Shown here: positions 21,746-34,033 of the stretch, piece after piece | Numbering within the stretch: position 1 is the stretch's first letter | How the letters are laid out: the number at the start of each line of letters is the position of its first letter | Source of the DNA: Lepidodermella squamata | Taxonomy: Eukaryota; Gastrotricha | Length of the DNA stretch: 64,000 nucleotides | Reading direction: 5' to 3' | Assembly: GCA_047495785.1 (NCBI GenBank) | Contig: JBLDXI010000017.1 | Location: forward strand, 682,001 to 746,000 | Made by a program: the position numbers and the translations under genes | The notes under the pieces: generated by a model | What the model saw: the letters and a program-made list of their open reading frames with translations, nothing else | Told to the model about the DNA's origin: nothing | Databases searched by the model: none

Positions 21746-24248
21746 TCACGCAACGTTCGTATTACCCGTGCAAGCAACTGAATCAAGCTTTTCAACTTTG
21801 ACAGTAACAGGTAGCAACAAAACGAAGCTCATCAGCCCAGAATATACTAGCCCGATGAAAGCCAATACTGCGTTAACCACGCACGGCTTGTTGGACTTCG
21901 TCACTAAGACAAGCACGACAACACTGGCTGCTAGCATCGTCATGGCATTCACCGCCGCTGCTCTGATTAGCTTACAACTTAGAGCGAATTCCCAAGGCAT
22001 GGTGCGACGCCTGAGGTCGAATGAAAACAGATTCCCAAGTAATAGCAGTCCGAAATTGAACGTGAGAACAGCTCCAAGCCAGTAGCTAAGATTCTCTGAA
22101 CCACAAAACATGACTTCGAGCTCAAAATACGTATCGGCCACTTCGTCAAACTCAATCGGATATCGATAGAAATATATTTGCGGTGGTTCTTTGAGGATCC
22201 AGAGAAACAGCGCGACCACGTTAGCAGCCATGGCTACGCTGAGAGCTTGTGACATTTCAAGTTCATTTTTATACCTGTCGCTTACGAGCGTGGAAGTGCG
22301 ACTCTGAATGACGATTCCTTTCATCTCGTACGAAGAATCACTAGGCCTCACCCTGAAAGAGTTTGTCCACTTGGCAAGATGGTTGATGTAACGAAAAGCT
22401 CGGTTGTAGACCCTGTACGTCTTAACCCGAACGAACTTGCTGTAGACGAAAATTTGACTGAAAATCAGGCTGTGGAACATGCTCAAGCTTACAACTATCA
22501 ACACTAATCTCCACCTGCATTCGGTCGCAGGAGAGAAATCGTGGCCTACGATTAGAAAAATAGCCGATGCGTTCAGGCCTATGCAGGCGAAGAAGACAAA
22601 GAGCTTCTTCCAATTTTTATAGAACATTTCAGGCTTAGCTCGAGTTGTTGCGAAGAGAAGAAGACTCTGAACCAAGGTTAGAGATACTGCTAAACAGGAG
22701 ACAATGCTGCACAGAATGCTGCCGCAATATCCGATTCTGAGCTCAATGTCAGTCAAGTCTCTTGGAGCCAGTCCTGTTTTAGTTGCCCAGATGGGCCCGT
22801 CATCAAGATAGAATGGAAAGTTTTGCTTCTCATAGTTATACGGTAGAAAGGCGACTCTACGAGGTTGCAATTTGTAAGCTTGTATTATCGATATATCTTG
22901 ATACATCTCGCCATTGATATCTCTCTTGATTCTAGGATTTCGAAATCCAACTGCTTCGAGCTCTGCCGCACTCCTTCTAGCGACTTCATATATCAAGCGT
23001 TTGTACGTCGGATTCTTGAAGTCACTCAGGGATAAATTGTAATCCTGGTTCAACGAAGCTTCAGTTTTGTTCAGGACGAGCAGCGTAAACATGTTACCGT
23101 CATGCTCACCGTAACGGGCAGTACTTAATACAGTAGAATATCCCACCTCGAGGTTCTTCGCTCTCAACAAAACGTCGTATTCTGAAGGGCTCATTCCGAG
23201 ACTGGATTGCTTCGGCATACCATAAGCACTTAGCGGAATACCAATAGCAAACAGTGCTGATAGTTGTAAGTCCAAAATTTCCCTTGTGCAGTTTTTCGTT
23301 ATGTACACCTCTCGCGGCAAGTTCCATGTCAGACAAGCTGGTATCGATACAATGAAATGGTATAGAGGTGGCTTTATTCCGTTGTGGTAGGCTTGGCATA
23401 AGAAAACCTGGCATTCCCAGGCTCCGTAAGGGAATACCAGGATAATTCTAACGTTTTGTAAGGGCAGGAAATCAGCGTCGTTGAACTCTCCAAACCAGTA
23501 AGCGCTAACAAATTCGCTGACTTCAATGTTGTTCGCTGTCAGAAGCTTGAAAGTCTCATCAGCGAGCATTGGGACATCGCGAAGGTACCAAGAGTAAACC
23601 ATTCCTACGCGTTTCCAATTGCCTATCGATTTAATGGTTTGGAAAATCGCGTATTTGTACGCGCTAACCGATCCTAGTGTTGTATAGAGATTGTTGTAGA
23701 ACTTGGATCTTCGGGATTCGATAAAAGGCCCAGCGCAGCTTTGTGAAACCTGATTTAAAGGGAATGGAATGGGTAAAGATAAATTCTAATAATTTTGTAA
23801 AATAAACCTGAATTTAAAATGCTGCGAAACTAATAAATCACATTCTCAGTGGAAAATATTACTACCCCTCGTAACCTTTTAGTAGCTTCAAAATCCTTAC
23901 CATGACCATATTGATTGCGCGATAGGTCCCTGCAGAATTGTCACAATTTCCATCTGGACCAGTCACGACGGGTGCCAGGTAAGTGTTGTTGGGCAGGTCC
24001 ATCTCTGAAAATAGTCTTGCGTGTCTGTTAAGATTGTCGTCTTCTATCGTAAACATCGCATAAGGAACGATTTCAAACTTCGCCAATACAGCCCTGGTCA
24101 TGTTGACGTATTCTATCAGAACAGTTTGACTGGGGTCTGTTATATCGAGCTTCCCCCTGATTGCTGGCCACAAGAGCCTCGGCTTCGCTGCGTAGCTGAA
24201 TTGTAGGAAAGTGATTGCCAGTAGAAAAATGTCAACAATTTTGGCCAT
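21746..24248 (-). CDS. class C GPCR, GABA-B receptor-like
   Basis: Two exons (24248-23901 and 23749-21746; 151 bp intron, phase 0) give 783 residues. The signal peptide is MAKIVDIFLLAITFLQFSYA; upstream ATGs would bury it. The N-terminal half resembles the periplasmic-binding (Venus flytrap) domain of class C receptors, with SAGTYRAIN and ...SAYKYAIFQTIKSIGNWKRVG typical of its early helices. The linker into the membrane part (IWATKTGLAPRDLTDIELRI) echoes the W-x-x-G-x-x-P-x-D stretch of GABA-B subunits and has no cysteine-rich domain. Seven membrane segments run from about residue 458 to 765. The lobe is shorter than in vertebrate GABA-B1/2, so the ligand may not be GABA. Likely role: plasma membrane neurotransmitter or metabolite sensing through G proteins. 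Confidence 0.85.
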
Positions 24249-24833
24249 GTTAGAGGCAACTTTTTGGTTGACTAATTCGTAATGTGAGAATTCGAGGCAA
24301 CTTGCAAAATTTGTGAACACAGTCAAATGTTGTCACAAATTGGATATGGAGACAATGTGCGTGACGCATTGGGTTTTAACGCTCGCTGCGTTGAAGTAGC
24401 CAATCAGGCTAACGTACTGTGTACGATACTCAACCCTATGTTCCCTATGTGCCACGTCCAAATTTAATTAAGTCGGTTGGAACGTGATCGGAATCTTGAA
24501 ATTTAACCTCCCCCGTGAACTGAGATCAAGTAGCCACCATCAGCCTGTAGCATACTGCAAGCAAGCCGGATAAAATTCGACGTAGTACTTATGTTATAGG
24601 TTATAGGGTATTAAATTACCTTCTTATGTTGCCATTGCCTTAGTTCTAGGGTTCTTCAATAGTTTCTCAACAAAATTGTTCGGCTTTTTTCTGTCATTCA
24701 AAAAGTTTCATTCCGAGTGACTCATTGTAATCACCTCATCAACATGTCTTCATTTATTCAAATCCTGCTATAGAAAATAATTTGCTTCAAAAATATGACT
24801 AAATTTTCAGAGCGTCCTTGGTAACAAGTGTTG
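24249..24833. other. intergenic; right copy of a flanking duplication
   Basis: 585 bp between the receptor start and the end of the glycosyltransferase. The part from about 24710 resembles 21320-21437, so the receptor gene lies between two direct copies of this segment. No gene is seen. Confidence 0.5.
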
Positions 24834-27800
24834 CTAGGGGGAATTTTCAGCAGACTTCCTCGTAAATTTAACCACATCAAGTTTTAGCTTGGTTGTTTTA
24901 GTTCTGGATTTTATCACGTTATGGTAACGATTTTCAGCTAATTTTTGCGATATCAACGAGTAGGCTTGCTTTTGCCGTGAAGTTACAGATTCAAATCCGG
25001 TTTTTCTGACGTCTTTCCCGAACAGCTGGAGGCGATAGATGAAGTATTCTAGCATAAGCATTTCTCCTGGGGTGATGTAGTGGAAAGCGACTGCGAGGCT
25101 GGAACAGCACTCCTCGCCCTCTTTGTAAGGCGCCTTGTCGTAGGTCCAGATCCAGAAGCTGGGGGGCGATTCGCCGACTAGAAGATGGCTGGTTGGAGGC
25201 AGGGGCAGAAATCGCTGCCGGCCAACATCGTCACGAGTGTCTCGAGTTTGAACGCCGACATTTCCCAGACATCGGCCAATCTCAACATCTGAAACACAAA
25301 TAAATAGAATAAATAGGACTGATTCGAATTGCGATATTTAAAAAAATCGAAGTGGATAGTCTAACTTAAATAAAGTACGCGTTTTATTATATTCGTACCT
25401 GAGCAGTTTCTGGTTATACGTAATTTTCGAAGTTTTTTGACCATAATATTTTGTTTTAAAAACTGAGTAAGGATCTTAGTAAGGATCATATCTTACCTAG
25501 AAAGCAGAGACAACTTGGCCATATCAATTTTGCCTGCATAAACATGAAATTAGGCTTGGAAATCTCAGGAAACCTAAAAGGTCCCGAAACTTAGATCGAA
25601 CTTTACGAAAACTCCTACTACGAAAACTATGTAAAAACTCCTGATTTTGCCAAGAAATTCCAGGTTATCTGAGTTATCTAGGTTCTAGGTCTGATTCTTC
25701 AAGATCTGATTCTTCAAAGTTCAAAAAGAAAACAGGAATTATTAATCCGAGATTCAAACCAAATCGAAAAATTCCTCCTTAATTTCTCAATTTTCAAGTG
25801 TGGAGTTTCAATGGATTTTCGGTGATGAAAATTATCCAAGCCCGAGTTCAATGCCAGCTATTGTAGAACCTGAGCTTTGCCGAGTCTGTGGCCTAGGTTC
25901 AGAACAGCCGAATCGACCTTTGCTAGCCAATATTTGCGCATGCATTCCTGACTATGCAAATGCAATAAGCCCCTATGCTCATAAAGACTGGTAAAAATTT
26001 ACCAATTTTAATCCTAAATTTGCACCAATTTTCTAGCATAGAATCGGAGATTATGAAACAGAACGGAAGAAGTCGATGTTCGAATTGTAAAAAGGAATTC
26101 AACATAACAACACAGCTACAATGCCTTGAAATCAAGAATATCCGGTTATGCAAACCGACTTGGCCTGAAATTTTCCTCACCTCTGGAATTGTAATAATCA
26201 TCGCTGCGTTAGCAATCCAGATGTATTTCGCACTGAAATCTTACGAAATTTACATCAGTCCTATAGAGGAGACTACAACATTGGAAACTACAACAATTCT
26301 ATGGCGAACTATGACTCGGGACAGATTCTATCGAGTCAGCACCTTGCCGCCGCCGCCGGAAGAAGTCACAGAGAAGTTTGTTCCTCAACCTTTCAGCAGC
26401 CGAATTCCAACCATTATTTTCTACGTTTCCCTCGCTATCCTTGGAACGGGAATTATAGTGATTATTTACAGCTTATGGCCATCGTTTTTTCGCTGGTATA
26501 ATGAGACATTGTGTTGTAGGAAACTTGTAACTGGTGTTAAAAAGCCTCCAGGTTACGTGATAGACTTTCGAGAAAGAAGAAAACAAGTTACCGAACCTCA
26601 AAGACCAAGAGTGGTCACCAAGGTTGAAGAACCAAAGATCGTACCTCAAGAACCACCAAAATCAGAAATTATCGAGATTCCGCCAACTCAACAAGAGATT
26701 CAAAGTGCTGAACCCTCAGTGACTATTCCGGCTACTGAACCGAAAATCGAGGAAAAGAAGATTGAACTTGAGCCTGATGCTCCAAAACCAAATGAAATTG
26801 ATAAAAAAGTGGAAGCTCCTCCGGTAAATGATGAAGATTATGAAATAGTGGAGGTAATCGAGGAGGTTCCAGGTGTTGATGGCAAGCCGCCAACGAAGCG
26901 GAAAGTCAAGGTCAGAAGAAAGAGGATAAAATACAAGAAAACTTATGGAGCTAAATCAGCTCCGAAAAAGACGGACAAGTCGTGCAGTCAGCAGTAGAAT
27001 CGATCAATTCTCGGTTTCGGATATTTATTTCTCAATTCTTAATTAATTAATTCTCAAAAAGAACGCATTTCTGGCAACCCTTAAAGGATACCATTAATTA
27101 GCCGTGAAAAAAGCGGTTTTATTGATGCAATAAAAATGTCTAAAAATATGGGAAAAAATGTTAAAAATTCGAATTTCGTAATTTCAAAATTCGAAAATTC
27201 CTGATTTCGATTTTCAATTTTTATTTAATTTTGAAAAATAAAAAAATTGATTTTATTGCTATTTTTTATCAGCAAATAAATTTAATTTCAATTTTAATAT
27301 TAATATCAATTTTTCAAAAGTTAAATTATTCAGCAACAATTTTGAAAAATGTACCTTCAGCGGTGTTATGTTTCGCCGACTTGCAGTAGAGCGGCATCGA
27401 AAATGCTTCTTCGACCAATTTAACCAGTGCCCCACGACTCAGCACATAGCCCGACCCGCCTGAATAATACGATTTAGGATCAGACCAAGTTGGATTGCCA
27501 AATTCATGTCCCAAGTACACGGCATCGCTCGGGTTGTAGTCGACCAACATCGCCCGCAAATTTTCAAAAATTACAAACGTATCATCGTCAGCTTTCATAA
27601 ACCAATCAAAGGCCTTCAAATGATTGTCGTAGGCCCACCGAAAGCCAGCTCGAGTTTTCGACCAAACATGGCCCCAGTCTGTTTCGTTCGACACTGAAAT
27701 GGCGGGCAGATCCGGGTCTTCTTTGTCACTAAGAAATACCAGCTTCGTACACCTTTTACCCCATGTTTGTTTAACAAAAGCGGCTCGCTGTTGGTGATAT

Positions 27801-28261
27801 TTTTCCGTAGTTAAAATCATGCATAGGACACGAATTTTCGCTCTTAGTAACTCGGCGATATCTGGGTCAATAAATCGAATTGAGGTCAATAGATTATCGA
27901 TTTTTCCGGCAGTTGTTTGATTGGTTAAATTCGACTCGGTGATGTTTAAACTCGTCATTGTCGGTGGTAATAGGGTGACCCGATCGATTGGGTCACCTTT
28001 GGGAGGCGGGAATCTAGGATCGTCATGCCGTTGGGCGCCGGCTTTAAATTGCTGGAAAAGCGCGAAAACAGACGATTTTTCAGCTGATTGGTCCAGGTGG
28101 TAATTAGGTGGTTGATTGTTGATTGAGGGCGGGCTCATTATGAACCAGGTCGCTAGGACGCCGAGTAGGAACCAGCCAACTGCGAAAAATGGTGAACTAG
28201 CCCCGGCAACTAGACTTGATGAGGTAGTTAAAAATCGCTTTGTTTCTTGTAAATAGGTCAT
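24834..28261 (-). CDS. C1GALT1-like beta-1,3-galactosyltransferase (GT31), hosts a nested gene in its intron
   Basis: Exon 1 (28261-27355) and exon 2 (25288-24834) join in phase 1, giving ...KHNTAE-DVEIGRCLGNVG, 453 residues. Type II membrane layout: short cytosolic part, anchor (PFFAVGWFLLGVLATWFIM), stem, catalytic domain. Family hallmarks are RVLCMILTTEKYH, VKQTWGKRCTKLVF, the metal-binding MKADDDTFVIFENLR, GGSGYVLS, RDTRDDVGRQRF and EECCSS. Core-1 synthase adds galactose to GalNAc-Ser/Thr in the Golgi; whether this paralog keeps that specificity is unknown. The 2.07 kb intron is by far the gene's largest feature and contains the whole RING-CH gene on the opposite strand. The C-terminal tail after LFGKDV is longer than usual and basic. 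Confidence 0.9.
25851..26997 (+). CDS. RING-CH (MARCH-type) membrane E3 ubiquitin ligase, nested gene
   Basis: Two exons (25851-25990, 26037-26997; 46 bp intron, phase 2) give 366 residues from MPAIVEPELC. Splicing completes the RING-CH zinc pattern C-x2-C ... C-x-C ... H-x2-C ... C-x2-C: CRVCG, CACIP, AHKDC, CSNCKKEF. The intron falls inside the HKDC motif, so neither exon alone shows the domain. Two membrane segments follow (IFLTSGIVIIIAALAIQMYF and IIFYVSLAILGTGIIVIIYS) with a short Thr-rich luminal loop, the layout of MARCH proteins. The C-terminal 150 residues are Pro/Glu/Lys-rich and end in a very basic stretch (RKVKVRRKRIKYKKTYG). Likely role: ubiquitination of membrane proteins. It sits wholly inside the intron of the antisense glycosyltransferase. 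Confidence 0.85.
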
Positions 28262-28517
28262 AATTCCAGCATTTATTTTTTACAATCTAAACGGGGCTAA
28301 GGGTACTAGATTGAAAGAGGAAAATGATATGATAGAATAAAAATGAGTGACGAGATCGTCATTGGCTCTGGAGGAATCATGATAAAAAATGAACAAGGCC
28401 GTTAAGCTCCATCATTGAAAAAATAATTGGCACATTCTCTTCTTGGGAATATAATTTTCCAGATTTAATTGAACTGAAATTCGATGACTTCGAATTTTTT
28501 AAATTTATTTTGCTATA

Positions 28518-28691
28518 CAGGGTGGCCAAAAATTTTTGCAGAAAGCGAATTCGTTGCGCATCAATTTAATGAGGAGTTTCAATAAATTGAGGAGTTCCAT
28601 TGGCAAAAGAATGCTTTAAACTTCTTAAAACTCCTCTCATTAAACAGATGCGCATCGAATTCGCCTTCTGCAAAAATGTTTGGCCACCCTG
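28518..28691. mobile_element. short TIR element (MITE), TA-flanked, cagggtggcc family
   Basis: The ends are inverted copies starting cagggtggccaaa, with matching subterminal words (tgcagaa, gaattcg, gcgcatc on both sides). TA dinucleotides flank both ends, as for Tc1/mariner-type insertions. A diverged relative lies at 59685-59829. At 174 bp it is non-coding. Confidence 0.85.
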
Positions 28692-28710
28692 TAAATCAAA
28701 GGTCTCATCC

Positions 28711-30104
28711 CAGACGGAAATTTAAGACCAAAATCTCGGCTTAATGTTTCGGCTGTTTATTTGATACCCCCAAACTGTCCAAAAATTTTACTCGAAAATT
28801 GTGGCCAAATGGTCGAACGTTAAATTTGGGCCAATTTTTCGCCAAAAGTATTTCTGAAATTGTCATATTTCGGTGTAATCGATAGGTGAAAATTTCGGCG
28901 AAACTGCTATCCGAGTTAATAGATGGGCCAAATCTATCATGCATTAGTTCCGATTCTTATATGCTGGGGTATTTACTCCATCGGCCGGCTTCGTGTTCCT
29001 CTGTTCTTTTAGTCATCTCAGATCCCATCAGCTTCTCAATTATATCGTATTTTCAATTTTAATTTGATTATAAATTTTTCATTTTAACATCACTATATAA
29101 TTGCCTGCTTGGGAATGAACGCAGGTCATGTCGAACTTGGCACTTATTTTTTCCGAAGCGCCGAAAAGATACTGTCAATATTTCCATAGGCTTTGAGGTT
29201 TATATAGGAAAAAATAACTCTCACTTTTGAGACCGAAAAAAATCAAATGAGAACTCTACTGGAGAAATTTGCCATTCCAATCTCTGCTGTGACGTGTGTG
29301 ACGCAACACAGCTTTGAGTTGCACAACAATCGCGCGGAATGAGGGCATGTCTCATTACGACTTTTTTCACTCTCATTTTAGATTGATTTGATTGCGATTC
29401 TGAATTGGGTTCTTCGCAAGAATAAGCCTGACCCTAAATTCAAGGGCAATTTCATCCGATCTTAAAATTGATAAAACGCGAAGCTTTCCCGCTAGAGCGG
29501 AGATTTTTTACTATTCCTTTCGGGGCTGAAATCGAACGGAAATTGATGGTCATGCACCCATGAATCGAATCGAAATCATTTAGTTTAACTTGGTTAATTT
29601 TATACCGTAGAAAAACAGATGAGCTATAAATTCTTGCTGCTGTGTCGCGAAAGTGAGGAAAGTAAGTCAATCCCTAATCCCTCGAAAAGAAGTGTTTCAC
29701 AGCCTTAATAAATATTGAAACGTCTGCTGCCGGCTATATGTAAGCCATATAATTCTTAATATTAAATTCCAATCAATGCCCAAAATGTCAGCGAACTGTG
29801 GAGAAATAGCTACGGTCGACAATTCGACAGTTAATTACAACGAAAATCAGTTCGCCTAAACTTACTCGCTCAAATAATCGAAAAATAGTTTTCAGCATAA
29901 GATTTCGTTAAGCTTTTTGTCCAACAGGTAAAAACTCAATTTTTGCTGAAAATCGTCAATGAAACCATGGTAGAAATTCTTAAAAGTGAAGTTGCCAAAA
30001 ATTAACGCTACATTTGAAGAATTTTATGGGGGAAATCTTACACCGAAAAATTTGGCCGAAGATTTGGTCCTAACGCCCTCTTGGCCACACGAATTTCCGT
30101 CTGG
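28711..30104. mobile_element. possible non-autonomous DNA element with short inverted ends
   Basis: The left end reads cccagacggaaatt and the right end is its inverse, aatttccgtctggg. A second subterminal word (accaaaatc / gatttggt) is also mirrored. No transposase frame is visible in the 1.4 kb between. The ends may be chance or an old element, so confidence is modest. Confidence 0.4.
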
Positions 30105-31491
30105 GGCATTTTTAGAGGTGTTGCAGAGTCAAATAATTAAACCCGGAGTAAAATAAATAGGAATTCATCAATTTATTGCCCATTTTGAAAAATCAAAATA
30201 ATTTTATAAAAAAAATGCAAATTATACTCTGGTTCCAAATTGGTTCAGCAAAATTCTATAAATTAAATAAGTATAAGGGATGTATCGTCTGGAATACGTA
30301 AAATACGTAAGAATACGTAAAATTTAGTAAAAACAGCTTGCAAGAAAAGCAACGTTTTTCTACTGAAATATACCAGGTAAGACCCGTTTCTATGCTTTCG
30401 TAGCACGACGGCCGCGCAGCAGCTGCGTTGTCGCGCTTTGTTTCCGTCTGAATGGCCGGTGTTATGACGGTAATTATTACGCAAATGGTATTACCTGTTT
30501 TACTTTTTTTGAACCACATCTCACACATATAAATGTGCTGACCTAGAAGCTGAGCAGAAGAAGAGCAGCTCTTATATCGCTCCTTTTGCCCTATTATAAC
30601 GTAACTTTTCCGCTTTTTCCCATCTATGTTATGTTGAAAAGGCGAGTTTTTGCCTCATCGCATCCCATATCGGCATGAAAAAGCTGAAATTGGCTGAAAT
30701 TGGCTGAAACTAGTTACCTGAAATTAGCTGTAAAAAAGCCATTTTACAGCTAATTTTAGCTCCACCGAGTTCAGCAAAGTTCTGGGTAGTGGTGGAAACT
30801 CTATCAAAAACGCAACGCGTCATCGTAGCTCGTTACTCAGATGGACCCTAACGGTTCCAAACCACCTGAAATTTACTGAACTTGACTAATTAGAATAGTT
30901 CAGCTAATTTCAGCTGGGCTCTTTAGCTTACTTCAGCTAATTTCAGCTTTTTCGTGCCGATATGGAACCTATTGCATTGTCGCGGTACTTTTATTACAAG
31001 AATGCGCGGCTGGATGATTTATATTCTGCAGAATAAATTCATTATGGAAGCCTTTATTGCGGTTGTAAAGGCCGCTTTGCAGAGAATTCTGCAATATACT
31101 ATCCGCCTGCGAATGACGCATGGCCTTATTCTGAGGTGCCCGGCATCGGCGAAAGACGCAGTTGAAAACCGCAGCTGAGACAGAACCGTAGCTTTGGTTT
31201 AAGTATTTGAATACCTGAGTATAGGTCTTCGTAGTCTCCCTAATATCTCAATAAAAGTGTTAGTAGTTTTCTTGAAGAGTCACCCGTCCAGTTTTTGAAA
31301 TAATTCTGATTCACGACGCCATGGCATCAAAACCAAACGATCTAACTGTGATTGAATGTGCTAGAAATATAATATTTAAGCTTTGAAAGGAGCGATATAT
31401 ATTTCCACGTTTCGGTACCAACAACTGTCAATTGCGAACAAAAATTAAGAAAATTCCATTATTTATTTTCACCTTGAAATTGAGAAAAAAA
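30105..31491. other. intergenic, one MITE, no gene seen
   Basis: Outside the inverted-repeat element at 30665-30964 I find no coding region with family or splice support. Frames such as 30256-30528 look like chance. Confidence 0.4.
30665..30964. mobile_element. MITE with ccatatcggcatgaaaaagc ends
   Basis: The left end reads ccatatcggcatgaaaaagc followed by repeated tgaaattggc words. The right end is the inverse (gctttttcgtgccgatatgg) preceded by cagctaatttcag copies. The whole 300 bp can fold back on itself through reiterated ctgaaatt/aatttcag motifs. Non-coding. Confidence 0.8.
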
Positions 31492-32996
31492 CTAAGGTTG
31501 CACAAATGGTTTGGTCAAGTTATCGTCCTTATTCGCCTCAGCCGTCGTCGAATGACTTTGATACGCGTGAAAATTTGCAATTTTCTGCGCAATTCCCGGC
31601 GGCATTTTAGGCCCAGCCTCGATTCGTACCTGCTTGGCTGAATTCAGCTCGTAGCCTTTTGATATCAAATTAGCCTTTAATGTCTCTAAACTTGATCCAG
31701 CTGGTAGAAGTTGGCTGAAAGAATCAGAGCCGATTTCCAGGTTGGATCCAAAGGGCTTAAGGCGGTATAAGAAGTATTCCATAGCTAGCATGTAGCCGCC
31801 TGGTACGTAGTGGATAAGGATTGCGGTATCTGAGCAGCAATCGTCGCCTTCGATGTATTCGAATTTATCGTATTTCCTAATCCAATTGTTGTCATCGGCT
31901 GTTCCGACTAGTAAGTGAACCCAGGGTGAGAACACGAGGAATCGGTGCCGGCCTAGGTGGTCACGTGACTCGCCCGGAGTAATTCCGATATTAAAGAGGC
32001 AGTAACCTAAATTGACAAAATAAAAAATGATGCGCTTATCAGAAATAATTAAAAAAAAATTAATTGAATTTAAATTGAAAATTAAATTTTTTTTATCATT
32101 TTTGAATTTAAATTTCTTTTTAGGAATCTTATTAAGAATTTTATTATTTTTTTCAAACATTTTTCAAAAAATTAAAAAATATTTTACCTAAATTTACATC
32201 TTCATGAGCGTCGGTTGACGGCGGTGGGCATTTGACAGGGTTTGGAAAGGCCTCTTCGACCAGCCGGCGAAGAGTTGACCTTGAAAGCACGTAAGCAGCG
32301 CCGGAAACAAAACTTTCGCCGATTACCGATCCCGCTACCGAGAAATGACGACCGAAATAATGATCACGTTCCGGGCTATGATTGGCCAAGAAAGCGCGAA
32401 GGTTCTCCATTATGATGAAAGAATCATCGTCGGCTTTAAGAAACCAATCGAAATCGGACAAATCGTCTGGAAAAAGTCATCAGTAAAATTGAATAAATTA
32501 TTAAAAAATTGTAACTTACTATCATGAACCCATTGTAAAGCTCCTCTCATTTTGAAGGTAACATAACCTCTCCCAGCGAATTGGGAGAATTTAAAAGCCG
32601 GTAAATCCGGGTCATCGTCATCCGAAGCAAACAGAAGCTTTGTACACCTTCGACCCCAAGTATTCTAGAAGTTTCAAATTTTTCCAAAATTTTCCTGAAT
32701 TTTTCTGATTTTTATACCTTGACGTGAATGGCTCGTTCCTTATGCCTGGAAGCTGTTGTTTGGCAAATGCATAAAATTCGCATGGAATTTGTTAATAATT
32801 GCATAGCCTCAATTTCATCCAATCTCTTCGATTTCGCATCATCGGAATTTGAATTTTGATTTATTTTAGCCTCGAATAGCAGGTAATTATTGTTCGAGTC
32901 GTAGTACTGCCTCGGTCGGAATGTAACGAGGACGAAAGTTGCAATTACTCCGAAAAATGCTAATCGAACGTACAAATCGATTTGGCTAAATCTCAT
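31492..32996 (-). CDS. C1GALT1-like glycosyltransferase (GT31), second member
   Basis: Four exons (32996-32718, 32664-32520, 32466-32188, 32006-31492; phases 0, 1, 1) give 405 residues. I start at MRFSQIDLYVRLAFFGVIAT, which gives a good type II anchor. The catalytic domain has RILCICQTTASRHKERA, TWGRRCTKLLF, FLKADDDSFIIMENLR, SGAAYVLS, HEDVNLGYC, SRDHLGRHRFLVFSPW and DDCCSDTAI. A C-terminal extension of about 60 residues follows the usual family end and has no recognisable domain. Three of its introns differ in position from the gene at 24.8 kb. Probable Golgi O-glycan enzyme; acceptor unknown. Confidence 0.88.
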
Positions 32997-34033
32997 CCTA
33001 AAAATAATATTGTTGGGAAATGGACAATTTTCATCAAAAATGTGCGCATATGATGAGAAAACACCAAAATGAGGCAAAAATGAGGCGATAGCGTGACACA
33101 AAATAATATAACTATGATATACCTGTGTCAATTTATTGCGAGCACTTGTTACTTAGTGCGCGGACGTTACGATATAGCAATTTATCACTTGAAACTGCGA
33201 TGATGAATGAAGCTGTTTGTCGCCGGCTTTGCCTGCTCATCTTGACGATGGCAATTAAAAGGCAAACACATAGCAAAAACCAACAAGTTCAACACGTCCC
33301 ACTGCTGGATGTGTAAGGCTAACTAACATCAGGGATGGGTATATAATGCAGGGTGATTAAACTGCTGCGGCTACTGTATAGGCTGGACAACACGTTTCGC
33401 GTTATATACAGCAGCAGCAGCTATAGTATGAGTTAGGGATAGGCACGCAACAACGGGGGGCCACAAGTCACAAGGGTGCTCTCTGCGGCTCGTTCAGCGG
33501 CAACTCGAATGTGCGCATCGCTAAATTAATGTCTTGTTATTATTGTTCATGTGTCATCTTATATACCTACAGGTCGCTTTTTTGTGTCTGCGATGTTTGT
33601 GTCACCCGTGTATTATTATGATATAGGTACTATTATGCGCATATTTATGACTGGGGCGGTTATATTTGCGAGGGTGAGTAAAAGCGCGTACGCAGTTGAG
33701 CGTGAACTGAGAACTGAGAAAAAATATGAAAAATTTCTAAAAAAAATTAATTTACAAATTATAGTCTCAGCGGTTTTCTTGCACTTGTTTTATAGTCCAG
33801 AAGTAATAATTAGCATCATGTTGCTAGGGTTTATTGCGTTTAAACGCGTCCTTGGAGACCTATAAAAAAATTACGTTTCCGCTCTCACTCGGCGCGTATT
33901 TTTTTATTATTCCTGTAAATTATTAAAAAAAAACCGCCACGCGTTCAATCACCGGATGCCACGCGAAAAACACGCTGGAAAGTGAACAAAAAAATGATTT
34001 ATTTGCTCAATTCACACTGGTTCATTTTTGAAA
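32997..34033. other. intergenic between two divergent glycosyltransferases
   Basis: About 1 kb that should carry both promoters. A 104-codon frame at 33551-33865 is hydrophobic in parts but begins at GTG and lacks any family resemblance, so I leave it out. Confidence 0.45.

Noticed and set aside
24834-25288. Isolated glycosyltransferase fragment or pseudogene
   Set aside because: It joins in frame and phase with the exon ending at 27355, restoring the family motif, so it is the second exon of a full gene.
33551-33865. 104-codon hydrophobic frame in the divergent promoter region
   Set aside because: Starts at GTG, has no recognisable pattern and sits between two promoters; chance is more likely.
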